From assembly GCF_049243985.1 (NCBI RefSeq), contig NC_135381.1, positions 26,770,345 through 26,834,344 of the forward strand: a stretch of 64,000 bases of DNA, given 5' to 3'. Shown one piece after another: positions 24,164 to 35,180 of this stretch. Every line of letters begins with the position of its first letter. Position 1 is the first letter of the stretch. Below the pieces are notes generated by a model. The model did no database searches, was not told the origin of the DNA, and saw only the letters and a list, made by a program, of their open reading frames with translations. Position numbers and translations under genes: made by a program. The stretch comes from Paroedura picta. Taxonomy: Eukaryota; Chordata; Lepidosauria; Squamata; Gekkonidae.

Positions 24164-26517
24164 CTTTAAAGGCCTCTGAACAACAGCAAAACAAAGTAAT
24201 ACATACTTAAATAGTAGCTATGAGAGCAATTTAATTAATGTATCTGAGCATTCCCTTAATATACCCTAAAACCAGCCTGCATAAAAACCCATGTCAAGAG
24301 CTGCAACCAGATATATCAAAACAGAAATTTTAGGGGGGGGGAATAAAAGGCACAAATCAAATATCTTTATTTTGAAAAGCACAGTTCTTTAGGACAAATC
24401 TACGTAATTACAATGTCTTCCCAATAACCGAAATCTAAATGCTTACTTTTCATTAACATGGCATAATAAAAGTGTAATAAAACCACAACTAAGTTAAGTT
24501 CCAAGAAACGCACTTATATTTCTTGCTCAATTCATCAATAGATAAAGTGCAGGAAAAAATGTCTGTGCTTAACATAAACCTGTAATTTAGCATAACCATT
24601 CCTTAAAATACATACAGCAATTACATTTACACACCTTGGTCCAGCACACTTCCAAAGTCAGTCACTCTTGACTTTTTTTACTCTTCAGAATCAGTCATGA
24701 ATCCTGTTCCTCCATGCTTTAGTATGTTTCCTCCCTGTTCTTCCAATTTCATCTTCAAGCTCTATATTGGAATTTATGATGTTCCAATTTGTATATTTCA
24801 ATTTCTCCCCAAAACATGTTTCTTGGCAGTATTTTTGGGAACCAAGGAAAAAGGTAACAAAATACTTCTCTGCTTTGCCTTTTCTCTGTATTAACAAAGG
24901 AAGATGGATGGCATGTTCTAGAAAGCTCCCTTCTGAGACCTTGGGTCCCAAATTGCAGAACTCAAGGGAGACTGAAATATGCAATAAAATGAAGCCGCAG
25001 GCAAAGCTGTCACCTGTTTCCTTCCATCTCTTACAAAACAGCTTGATCCCAAATGTACATCCACAAGATGTGTGGCTGATGAAGAATAGTTAGCTTCTTT
25101 CTTGATAAACAACCAAATACAATGAATACTCACAAGTTCAACGAGAACTGCATCTAAAAAAAAAAACTAAAAGCATACAGAAAAGAGCCACATTGGGGCA
25201 CATCTACACAAGATCTTAAGTTCTGAGTAAGTTGCCAAGTATCTAGCAATGGAGAACATTCAGCTATAGCACTAAACAGAACTCATCATTGCATCCTCAC
25301 AGACAAATTTAGCTTGAGAAGCCTTGGTATTTGGATAAAAAGTAAATAATTATTCAAAACAAGTTTTGATGAAGCCTCAGAGTGGTACAACCTGCTCTAT
25401 ACAGAGTGGAAATGGACCATAACAGGACAGGGATCAATAGTGGCCAGTAAAAGCTACAGAACAGGTTTACCGCAGTACTTTAGCTGTTATGTAGTGGTTG
25501 GCAAGTTCATCAGAATTTGGGAGACATAGGTTCAATTACCTTTACAGTCATGAAGCTCAGTGAGTGACCTTGATCCAGTCACTCCCTTTCCATCTAACCT
25601 ACCTCTTAGGAATGTTGTAAGGACAAAATGAGGGAGAAGAACCCAGAATTCCTGGGGAGAAGGATGAAACAAAAAAAATGTAATTGACGGAGACAGGTGC
25701 AATCCTGTTCACAGGGTAATATGACATAATTGCCCCACAGTTTTGGCATAGCACGATGCAGCTGATGCATCCATTCTTGCCAAGAGTGAATAGGGTAACT
25801 GCATCATCATGTTACCACAATCAACTTTTTCTTGATAAGTATAGATTACAGCTATTTTGCTGCCCATTTCAATCCCATTTACTCAAGAAGTCTGTGAAAG
25901 TCCAGGGCTACACACCCTCCAGAGATGCTGCCAGCACGTTGTTTCAATTGACTTAATAGTTGAGGTTAAACAAGGGCAGGGTGATTTCAATTGTATGTAT
26001 AGCTGTAATTGTTATACTGTTTTTGGTATATTGCTTTTTTCTTAATTTTGGAAAGCTGCACTAATAAAAGAAAATCTTACTCTTCATATTTTATGTCATC
26101 CCATATCCAGGCCCTTCTCAAGGTATCACTAAATTATATCTATATCTTGCTGTTTTCCCAACAAGCTTTGGCCAGAATATAGTGTTTTTATTATTTTACC
26201 ATCATAATATCTAAGAAGCAGGTTAGACTGACAAAGTATACTTCAGATTTTATAGAGCAGCGGCACTGCTCAACATTATGGCAGAAGCTGAGAGAGGCCA
26301 AGGTCACTTCATGGGTGCATATGAGTTTCCCTGCAATGCTCAATGTTTGTGTCTGTTGCACTCTACTAGTTTGCCCGAGGGTGAAATCAATGCTCAGAAG
26401 TAAGTAATGTGATAACCCCCTCTGTCTAAGCCCCACATTATTTCCTAGTTTCAATTCCTCTTTTTCCAGTTCAACCTATAAACAGTCACCCCTCTCTTTC
26501 TATCTGCCTATATACCA

Positions 26518-26586
26518 TTTGCTGGCAGGGGCTCATGGGAATTGTAGACCATGAACATCTGGAGGACCACAGGTTGACTACCCTTG
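26518..26586. mobile_element. Palindromic hAT MITE, half copy
   Basis: Only the right arm remains, from 'tttgctggcagggg' to 'gactacccttgcc', in AKAP17B intron 1. It is of the copy-3 subtype. Confidence 0.8.
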
Positions 26587-27304
26587 CCATAGACCATACC
26601 ATAAACAGGCCCTTTCAGATGAGCCTATACTGCCCTCCACTCATCACCACACAACCTCACATGATGCTTTCCTATATAATAGTCTTCATAAAGTTTTGCC
26701 TTTCTCCCCACTCCCATCCCAAGCTCAGTCACCCCTTTGGCACCACAGGTAGGCTTCTGGAAGCTTCCTGCAACCCATATGAAGCTGCCATATTGAATCT
26801 GACGGTTGGGTCATCCATTTCAGTATCTCATATTCCACCTTTTCACAGGTGTTCATGGGCTTGAGCCAAAATATGTCTTTTCCAACCCCACTGTCTAAAA
26901 ACTTTTAACTAGCTATATCAGAACTGAACAGATCTGGACCAGTGATCCTGCCCCAAGTCCCTAGATGCTTCCTACACTTATCTGCTCTTCCATTCCACCC
27001 AAGAGTTACCTGGTCTCATGCAGAGGTCTCTGGCCAACTCAGCCTTTTCATTACACTCTGCTTCCCATCTAGAGCCCTTTACATTACAGTACACATTACT
27101 GACTCTTCAATAAGATCCTTGAATTCTGACGCCCTAAAGTTAAATTTTGTGATTCTTGATTTATTGTTTTTCCTGCCTTCAAGATGCCATACAGGCAACT
27201 CTGACCCACACACAACACACCCAAGCCCTATAGAGAGACACTTTGCATATAGCCTTTCTCACAGGTTGCTACATCTTGTCTGGCAACTGGTGGGAAGTTG
27301 GGGG

Positions 27305-27720
27305 GGGGGATAGGGTTGCCAAATCCAGGTCAGGAAACCCTGGAGAGATGGAGCCAGGGAAGATAGGAACCTCAATGAGGTATATTATAGGGTCCACCCT
27401 CCAATGTTGCCATTTTCTCCAGGAAAACTGATCTCTGGAGATGAATCGCAATTCCAGGGCATCCCCAGGTCCCCCGTGGAGGCTGTTAGACTTACCAGCA
27501 CCTAGGATTGCTGGGTCCCCCTGGACCCCCAGTAGGGGAAGGAGGACAGGGTAGCCAGCTCCAGGGAAATTCCTAGAGATTTGGAAATGGAGCTGGGGGG
27601 GGCAGGGACCTTTGTGGAGTACAGTGCCACACCGTCCACCCTTCAAAGAAGCCATTTTCTCCAAGAAAAGTGACTGATCAGTAATTCCGGATCTTCCAAG
27701 GAGGCTGGCATCCCTAGGCA
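27305..27720 (+). repeat. Two tandem copies of the 'gggttgccaa' repeat
   Basis: 27312-27520 and 27550-27720, both forward, each with 'tccaccctccaatgttgcca'-like and 'ccattttctcca' segments. They lie just downstream of the AKAP17B CpG island. Confidence 0.7.
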
Positions 27721-27959
27721 CATCCCACAGGAAACACACATGCCCTGTTTTTCTCAACGCCCCCCATGCGAAGGTCCCTGGTGTCCCACCCGACCCCACC
27801 ACCAGGCCTCCGAGCCCCTCCGTTCAAGCCACGTCGCTCTGGCCCCCCGTCGTCCTCCTCCCCCCTCAAAGCCACCCCGACTTCCACCCACGGCCTCCCT
27901 GCCTCACGCCGACTGTCCCCCTCTCCCCATGCCTTTCCGGGCGGGAAACTCGGCCTCGC

Positions 27960-28460
27960 CTCCAGCAGGCCCCCCCCCCTCCACAGGCAGGCCTCGCTCC
28001 CCCCCCCTCCTCCTCCTCCTCCTCAGATGCCCGTAAGCAACGTGCGACGCTCCCCCCCTCCACACCCCCCATGCCCCTCTGGAAAGCCACCTTCGCCAAA
28101 ATAAACCCAACACGCCATAGGCCGCCGCCGCCGCCGCCGCCCTACCCACCATCCTTCCCTCTGCCCCACAACGGCGCGGGCGACCAGTCCTCCGAGCCTG
28201 TCTCGCTTACCGTTCAGGCCGCGGCTCCAGCAGCCCCCGCCGGCCACACACGCTTCCTGGTCCGGCCTCCCCGGGGCGGAGCGCGGCACACTCAGCCGCT
28301 TCCGACTGCGGGGCTCTGCGGCCTTGCTCCGCTGCCCCGCGCCTGCTTAGAGGCTCGTCTTCCTTTCGCGCCCCCCCCCCCTGCTAGCCCAGTCCCTTCA
28401 GCGGGTCTACTCAGAAGTAAATCTCAGAGGCTTAGGGGCGGGGGTGACTCCTAGGTAAGC
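27960..28460 (-). promoter_or_regulatory. AKAP17B: CpG island, probable AKAP17B promoter and noncoding exon 1
   Basis: A GC-rich, CpG-rich block with (CTC)n at 28009-28022 and (CCG)n at about 28123-28141. On the - strand a donor CTGAACG|gtaagc falls at 28211/28210, a good end for the untranslated first exon that must pair with the acceptor at 23361. Transcription would start roughly in 28290-28450. The long reading frames on both strands are composition artefacts. Confidence 0.65.
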
Positions 28461-29532
28461 GAGCTGGCTGAATAGCCGGATTCCGGAGCGTGTTTACGCC
28501 AAACGAGGTCCCCCTTACGGGCCCTTGTAAACGTCTAAGGCTGCACCCCGCCCCCTGTGTGTGTTTACTAGGAAGTCAGCCCCGCTGCATAGAGCGGAAC
28601 TTGCTCCCGTGTTAAACGCAGTGTTTCTTCCTCATCTTTTTTTTTTCTATTCGGTGTTTAGCGATTCTGGAACTTGACATATGTTGGCTAGGCTAGAAGA
28701 TTTTCTTTTAGATGTGAGGGTAAAGAAGTCTGTTTTACTGTTTGCGTTACATGAAAAAGAATCAAACCGGGTGGAATTCTCTTTGAATTGCTGCAATGTA
28801 CTATGCTGAATTGGTTTTGTAATATCCAGTGTTGAAAATTTAATAAACAAAGATACTGTGAATGTTAATAAGAATTGTTTACACATGAGATTGCCAGCTG
28901 AAGGCATGTTTCATGCATGTGATAAAAGCTGGCTCTGGCACAAGCGTTGCTGTCAACAATCTTATGCGCAACCAAAATCAGTGGGTGCAGATTAGAGTAA
29001 TTGAACATAGGACTGCACTATAAGTTGTTGGGGTGCCATAAGTGTGTACTCTGAATATTGTGGTAGGAGTTATTTTTGATAGTAGGAAGCAGTTTTTGAT
29101 ACAGAACTCTCAGTTGATTCAGTGCTATAAGCAGCATGAATTAGCACAGAAAATGGGACTTCAAAAGATGACACTGATAATTTTTAAATTATTCAAATTA
29201 AGATTGTTTTGGTATAGGAGTGTAATTGCACATAGCACAGTTAAAACAAGTCAAGGGAGAAATTAATAAGGTAGACTTCAAAATATTCAAAGCATTCTAA
29301 GTAATATTTACAACAATCTTGTAAGGCAGGCCAATATTATCATGCACTTTTTGAGTTGCAGAGTTCAGAAAGAGTGGCTTTGTTCAAGACTGTCCTCTTT
29401 GATTGGCCCTGAGATGCTGAACTAGAGACCTACATTCTCTGTATTTTATTTATTTTTAATTTTTAATGTTCTTGTATTTATACTTATATCCAGCCCTTCC
29501 CCAAAGGTTCAAGGCAGATTAAACCAGACATA

Positions 29533-29592
29533 TTTATATAGTACTATATAAATATATATAGTACTATATATATAGTACTATATAAATATACA
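29533..29592. repeat. AT-rich palindromic tandem
   Basis: Repeated 'tatatagtactatataaa' units, each self-complementary around AGTACT. Confidence 0.85.
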
Positions 29593-29630
29593 GTTAAAAT
29601 GTAAATGGCCATACATCCATATTAAAATCT

Positions 29631-29829
29631 AAAGGTAAAGGTATCCCCTGTGCAAGCACCGGGTCATGTCTGGCCCTTGGGGTGACGCCCTCCAGCGTTT
29701 TCATGGCAGACTCAATACGGGGTGATTTGCCAGTGCCTTCCCCAGTGATTACCGTTTACCCCCCAGCAAGCTGGGTACTCATTTACTGACCTCAGAAGGA
29801 TGGAAGGCTGAGTCAACCTGAGTCAATGT
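29631..29829 (-). mobile_element. tRNA-derived SINE, 5'-truncated
   Basis: About 200 bp of the same family with a perfect 10-bp duplication ATTAAAATCT (29621-29630, 29830-29839). The head with the pol III boxes is absent, as in 5'-truncated target-primed insertion. Confidence 0.9.
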
Positions 29830-29849
29830 ATTAAAATCTACATTAAAAT

Positions 29850-30400
29850 TAAATTGCCTGACCCATCTCTTTCTCAGGGGAAGAAAAGGAAGACATATGT
29901 TACAGTTCTCTGGTAGAGTTTGATTAGGTGGATTTGAGCAGGGAGGCCAAGAGAGTTTTTGTTGTTTCCAGGACCTCAACCATAAGCCTGGCAAACATCT
30001 GTCTTACAAGCCCTGTGGAACTGCTTAAAGTCCCACTGGACTCTGATCTCATTAGGCAGAGTGTTCCACCAGATGGAGGCCAGGGCCAAAAAGGCCCTGG
30101 CTGAGGCCAGTTTAATTTCTCTAGGGCTGGGGATCCTGAGCAAGTTCTGATCACTTGAGTGCTCTTTGGGAGAAATAGTGGGAGAGGCAGTCCCAGAGAT
30201 ACGATGGTTCCAGACTATTAAGGACTTTAAAAAGCAAAAGCTTGAATCTGGAGTCAGGGCAGCTGGGCAAGTGCTGGTCATATAGGCACTCTCCACTGGG
30301 TCCCAGTAAGGACCTATGCTGCTGCATTCTGGACCAGTTGAAGTTTCCAGAGCAGCTGCAAGGAAAGCCCTGCAGAGAGTGAGTTACAGTAGTCTAGTAG
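29850..30400. mobile_element. LINE-derived fragment (L2/CR1 type, noncoding part)
   Basis: Contains 'ccaccagatggaggccaggg', 'gctgctgcattctggaccag' and 'ttacagtagtctagtag', phrases common in squamate L2/CR1 untranslated regions. Exact family and strand are not settled. Confidence 0.45.
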
Positions 30401-30444
30401 TATACCACTTAACTGCTGATAACAGAAACTAAGGAAGGCCTAGA

Positions 30445-31165
30445 ACAGTTCATTACAAAAATCAGCAAAGAAAGCAAGAAGTTTGGCCTTTTCTTAAACA
30501 GTAAACAGACAAAAAAAAATTACCACTGCAAAAAAACAGACATGTCATTATAGCTATTTATTTATTTATTTAGATTTATATACCGCCCTCCCCGAAGGCT
30601 CAGGTGATGGTTAAGAGACTGAATGTGTTCAAGAATTAATTTTTCTTGGAGTGTAAATGGATCAGAGTGGTGGTTGCAGAATTATAAGTTTGTACTGAGT
30701 ATGGAAAAGCAAGAAAATAAGTCTGATTAGCAAATGTAAATTAGTTCAATCTATCATATCTCCAATAGCCACTTACGGCTGTGAAACCTGGATGAAGAAA
30801 TTGGACAGGAGGAGAGTTGATTTGTTTGAACTCTGGTGCTGGAGACTGCTTCTGCAGATTCCATAGACTGCAAAAGTCACAAACAAGGAAATACAACAGC
30901 GCATAAAGCCTGATTGATCACTGGAAAGCTCACTGGCCATATCATGAGATCCAACTCAATGGAGAGAGCAATTATGCCAGGACTGGTCAGTGGTAAGAGG
31001 AAACTAGGATGACAAAGAACACAGTGGTTAGATAAGATCAAAATGGATACTGGCCAGAGCATTACAAAACTAAAAGAAGCAGTGCAAGATCTAAAGACAT
31101 GGAAACAACTGAGTCATAGGATTGCCAAGAGTTGGATACGACTGAATGGCTAACATCATCATTAT
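30445..31165 (+). mobile_element. Bov-B (RTE) LINE, 3' part
   Basis: The translation shows the RTE/Bov-B C-terminus: SKKFGLFLNSKQTK, PIATYGCETWMKKLDRRRVD, LFELWCWRLLLQIP, and the end 'RVGYD*MAN'. Stops are frequent. A short LINE/SINE tail piece (about 30552-30615, 'ataccgccctccccgaaggc') interrupts it. Bov-B is the presumed partner of Sauria SINEs. Confidence 0.82.
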
Positions 31166-32559
31166 TACTGGAGAAAACAGGGCAGATTTGGTAGATTCAG
31201 CTATTAATGCTTAGGATATGTTTGGCTAAAAATACAAATATGTTCACATTACATAATACAGCAGCAGATTACAGCTAAAGACTCCCTCAAAGGTCATTCC
31301 GTATTAATCTGGAAGCAGATTCCCTGTTCAAAACTATGGATTTTGGAACAGTTTTCTTGTGATATGAGTATAACCTTTTACTGAATGTATCAAAGGAGTT
31401 TGATATTGGAGGCAGGTTATATTTGTAATTGTGTTTTTGTGGAATAATTCTGTACTGTGAATCATTCCTATTTATGATGTATAGTACCTCTACTAAGACC
31501 CACACAAAGCAATTTCAGTTCCTTGCAGGTGTAAGTACACTGTTCATCTTTGGCAATTAGTCAGAACTGGGGGTAATCCACACTCATACAGCTTTGGCTG
31601 TTTGTTCTCTTCATTGTTTACTGTTTTCATATGTGGTCTACAAAGTAACACAGCTATATACTTTTCTCAATTCCACACACTGCTGCAGCATTTTACATTT
31701 ATGGCTTCTCCTGCCCCTCCTTCCCAGTTTATGCGCTTGTGTATATGTATATATTTGTGCCACCTGAATATTTATATCTCTCACAAGGTGGGCTTGGGTT
31801 TTAAAGAGAGCTTAAGTCAATTATAAATATGTATAAGGTGCCACAAGACTCTTGGTTGTGTTATCAGCGATAAATCATTCATTTTGGTAAAAAGTACAGA
31901 TGCATTGAAGTTAGCCAGGAGCCTTGAATTGGGAACGCTGACACTGAAAAAGAGAAATATTTTACTGCTGAAGCTCCAGCACATAGGGGCTGATTGTTCC
32001 TGTTTCTCAGGATCAGAGGGTGAGACACAACCCTGATAGCTCCTGTTTTCCAGGAACGATCTGGACACTTTGCTACCCACACTCTTTAAGCCTCTTCCAT
32101 CTATTAACAGGTGCGGAAAATCTGTTGTGTTTTTCCCCCCTCCAGTGCCTTCAGTAGACAAAATAAATCTTGCTGGCTAAAACTCCTATCAGTTTTTGGT
32201 TTAAGTCAATGAGGTACTTGTGGGAAAAAGATAGGAAGGTAATACACATGTGCCCTACATTGTATCCCCTGCTAATATCTTGTATTATCTCTGAACATAG
32301 ATCTTGCAACCAGCAAGGATAATTTTGCTAAGAGACACATGCCTAGTACTCACAGTGGTGATAAAACTGTGTCTGGGCTGAACTGCTTTGGTCTGGAGGT
32401 GGAGACTCATACAGTTGCATGCTCCATGAAGTTGCATGAAGATAATGGAGGTAAAATGCTGGCTGCATTGGTGGTGCCAGCAGGTGGGATTTGATTCTGG
32501 GACCAGGGGATATGTTTTGTAGAAGAAGGTCTACTAGCACATGGTGGGCTTCACTTATC

Positions 32560-33738
32560 CAAGTTGGGAAAGAGTCTGTTTCACAGGAACCTGAGGAGAT
32601 TCATTGTAACAAGGGGAACTGAAGTAACAAGGGGAAGATGACCAAGGTAGGGATTCTAATGCAGAAGAGCCTGGGAAGGGTGGGTCAAATAGAAGCAGGG
32701 ATATGAGGCTTCAGGTGCCTCTATATCAATGCCCAAAGCATGGGCAATAAAAAGGAAGAGCTCAAACTTCTCATGCAGCAGAGAGACATCATTTGGTAGG
32801 CATTACAGAAACTTTATGGAATGATTCCCATGACTGAATTCAGTAGTGGATGAATATAAGTTGTTCAAAAGAAACAGAAAAGGTTGAAGAGGAGGTAGAG
32901 TGGTGCTGCATGCGAGAAGAGATACTCAAGAGATACTAGAGGAGAAGACTGACACTTAGTTGGAAAGTACTGGGTGAAGATAAGGTAGGGGAGAACAAAG
33001 AGTTTACTGGTTGGCATCTGCAACAGACCACCTAACCAGGGTGAAGATGTGGATGCTGCCTGCCTTAGTCAGCTTGATGGATTATCCAGGCAACAGGATC
33101 TTGTAATTATGGGTGACTTCATTTTTCCTGAGGTGTGTTGAAAAACAGACTCTGCTAAGCATCCTGAGTTGGGCAACTTTCTGACCTGCCTGGCTGACAA
33201 TTTCATTTCTCCAATGGTGGAAAAACCTATGAGAGGCTTACAGTCACCTTCTTGTCCTCTCCCCACAACAGACACCCTGTGAGGTGGGTGAGGCTGAGAG
33301 CGCCCTGATATTACTGCTCAGTCAGAACAGCTTTATCAGTGCTGCGGTGAGCCCAAGGTCATCGAGATGGCTGCACGTGGAGAAGGAGCAGGGAATCAAA
33401 CCTGGCTTACCAGCTTAGAAGTCCGCTCTCCTAACCACAACACCAAGCTGGCTTTCCAAGTGACAGGTTTATTAGTAGAAACTCACTGGATGTCGTTTTC
33501 CTGGAGTTAAGTAAGGCTTTTGACAAGGTTCCCCAGGATGTTCTGATGGGTAAACTGTGTAGAATGATATGAGGGAAAAATTCACAACCAGAGTAGTTCA
33601 GCAGTAGAATCAGCTGCCTAAGGAAGTGGTGAGCTCCTCCTGCAGCAGCTGGACAGCTATTTATCCTAGATGCTTTAGTCTGATCTTGCATTGAGCGGGG
33701 GGGCTGGATTAAATAGTGCCTTCCAACTGTATGATTCT
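32560..33738 (+). mobile_element. CR1 LINE, internally deleted
   Basis: The endonuclease part ('MGNKKEELKLLMQQRDII', 'ITETLWNDSHD') is followed, after a nested SINE (33238-33455), by an RT scrap (VVFLELSKAFDKVP) and the typical CR1 3' end 'ttccaactgtatgattctg'. Most of the RT is gone. Confidence 0.8.
33238..33455 (-). mobile_element. Sauria SINE nested in CR1
   Basis: Reverse copy lacking the outer tail, from 'cagtcaccttcttgtcc' to 'acaccaagctggc'. CR1 sequence resumes on its right, so it postdates that CR1. Confidence 0.88.
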
Positions 33739-34374
33739 GTTATTCTAATTGGTGCCCTTGCCAGGCAAAATGCCCACCTCCAAATAGGTATGCTGGGTTG
33801 ATCTTCCAGTGAGTGCTCGGAGCCAGCCTGACTGCCAGAGACTTTGCTGGCTTCTCCAGGTACTCTTTCAGATGAACCCCAAAGCTCCAGCAATCCTTTC
33901 CCATTCCTTTTGGATTGGGGCACCAGCAGAGCTAAAAGCAAGGCCTGTCTGAAAATGGCACACTTCACTCCTCAGAGCCACTGTGAGGAGGAATGCCAGG
34001 GGTGAGGAGGGCATAGTGGGGGGGGGCTGGGGAGGCAGCTGGTGTCTGCAACTGGAGCAAAGAAAGCCAGAGCCCCCCCCCAAACAAAAACTGAGGTTCC
34101 CAGCTCCAGGTTGGGAAAAACTTGGGCAATTTGCGAGTGGAGCCTGCAGATGCTGGGGTGGGAAAGGAGTCTGAGGTGGAGAAGGCGTTCGATGGGGGCA
34201 TAATGCCATATAGGCCTCCTTCTAAGCAGCAACATACTTCAGGGAAACAGATTATTCCGTGAGATTCCCCGGTTCCACTTGGAGGCTAAACATCCCTGCA
34301 CCACATTCCTGCCGCCAGTCTTGTGTGTGGGCAGCACGGCCTGTCACACGACACTCTCAGCTTTCTGGCGGACT

Positions 34375-34660
34375 TTTGCCTCAGCCAGACTTTTGCCTCA
34401 GCCTAAGATGACCAGATTTTAACATTGGTAAAGTGGGACACCATTGACCGGTGGGGGGGGGGGAGTCTTGATTAAAAATGTGGTCTATATGGAGCAACAA
34501 AAAGTTTCATAGAACGTATAGAATGCAAAAATAGCATTGTAATATATATATTTTTTTAATTTCAACATAAGCACAATTTGCCAGGTGCCCCCAGATGTGC
34601 CTCCAAAAGTAGAACCATCTGGCCACCTTACCTCAGCCAGACCTTTGCCTCAGCCGGGCT
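34375..34660 (+). repeat. 17-bp tandem repeat split by a MITE
   Basis: Units 'cagccagacttttgcct' lie directly left (34381-34403) and right (34631-34658) of the hAT MITE. Removing the MITE and one 8-bp duplication restores a run of about three units. Confidence 0.8.
34404..34630. mobile_element. hAT MITE, TAAGGTGACCAGAT family, copy 2
   Basis: 227 bp, clearly homologous to the copy at 23946 along its length. Perfect 8-bp duplication CCTCAGCC (34396-34403, 34631-34638). It landed inside a short tandem repeat of 'cagccagacttttgcct' and ends about 270 bp before the SLC25A43 start codon. Confidence 0.93.
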
Positions 34661-34689
34661 CCTGGTCCCCTGCTTTGCTCGTTGCAAGG

Positions 34690-35180
34690 CTTTCCGAAAG
34701 GAGCCGCTTTGGCCTGCTCCTTCCACTGTCGGCCCTCCTCTCTCTGCCTGCGGGCGCCCGTCTCCAAGCGGGCAAGCACCGCCTTCCGCGGCCTGTGCGC
34801 CGCGCACAGGGGCGGGCCGTGCCGGCAGGCAGCGCCGCGCTCTTCCCCAGCTAGTCGCCCAGGCCGCGGCTGGCATGCTGCAGCCGGCGGCGGGGCGGGC
34901 ATGGCGACGTGGAAACGGGACAGCCGGCTAACCGCCCTGCAGAGGTTCGGCTGCGCCGGAGCGTCAGGGGCGGTGAGCCTCAGCGTGACGGCGCCGCTGG
35001 AGGTGCTCACTGTCCTGGCCCAGGTGGGCGCCCGCCACTCCCGGCAGGGGCTCTGGCGGACGGCACGCAGTCTGTGCCAGGCCGAAGGGATCGGAGCTCT
35101 TTGGAAGGGCAACCTCACGGCCTGCTTGCGCCTCTTCCCCTACAGCGTCCTTCAACTCGCCTCCTACCGCAGGTAAATAC
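34690..35180 (+). promoter_or_regulatory. SLC25A43: CpG island / promoter of SLC25A43
   Basis: A GC-rich, CpG-dense block that spans the start codon and all of coding exon 1. No TATA box is seen close to the ATG, as expected for a housekeeping-type promoter. Immediately to its left lie a short 17-bp tandem repeat and a hAT MITE (34404-34630), so the conserved promoter can hardly extend beyond about 34640. Long frames on both strands are shadows of exon 1 or of composition. Confidence 0.75.
34901..35172 (+). CDS. SLC25A43: SLC25A43 exon 1, coding part
   Basis: Starts at ATG 34901 (MATWKRDSRLTALQRFGCAG), which aligns with human MATWRRDGRLTGGQRLLCAG. A longer in-frame opening upstream from 34682 has no family support. 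It covers transmembrane helices 1-2 and the first repeat signature TAPLEVLTVLAQ. Donor CGCAG|gtaaat at 35173; two bases (AG) carry over to make Arg91. Confidence 0.96.

Larger units (their letters stand above)
15987..28210 (-). other. AKAP17B: AKAP17B introns
   Basis: Intron 1 (about 28210-23361) holds palindromic-MITE remains (26518-26586), two degraded 'gggttgccaa' repeats (27.3-27.7 kb), an old SINE-like piece (about 25485-25680), and a hAT MITE (23946-24163). Intron 2 (22579-21251) and intron 3 (21119-18823) are largely unique and AT-rich. Intron 4 (18575-17511) has a GA run at 18364-18381 and a CR1-like 3' fragment at about 17625-17740. Intron 5 (15985-15709) is short and repeat-free. 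Confidence 0.7.
28460..34400. other. Region between the AKAP17B and SLC25A43 promoters
   Basis: About 6 kb between divergent genes with no convincing exon. 28460-29440 and 31170-32540 show nothing recognisable. The rest is LINE and SINE debris: tRNA-SINE (29631-29829), LINE-like piece (29850-30400), Bov-B (30445-31165), CR1 (32560-33738) with a nested SINE, and a 'gttcccagctccagg' repeat (34093-34310). An AT palindrome cluster lies at 29535-29590. Confidence 0.65.

Noticed and set aside
27740-28454. Several overlapping long frames on both strands, Pro/Arg-rich
   Set aside because: They arise from the CpG island and C runs. No conserved domain, and frames are equally open on both strands.
34682-34900. 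N-terminal extension of SLC25A43 from an upstream ATG
   Set aside because: In frame, but the family starts at MATW and the extension has no similarity.
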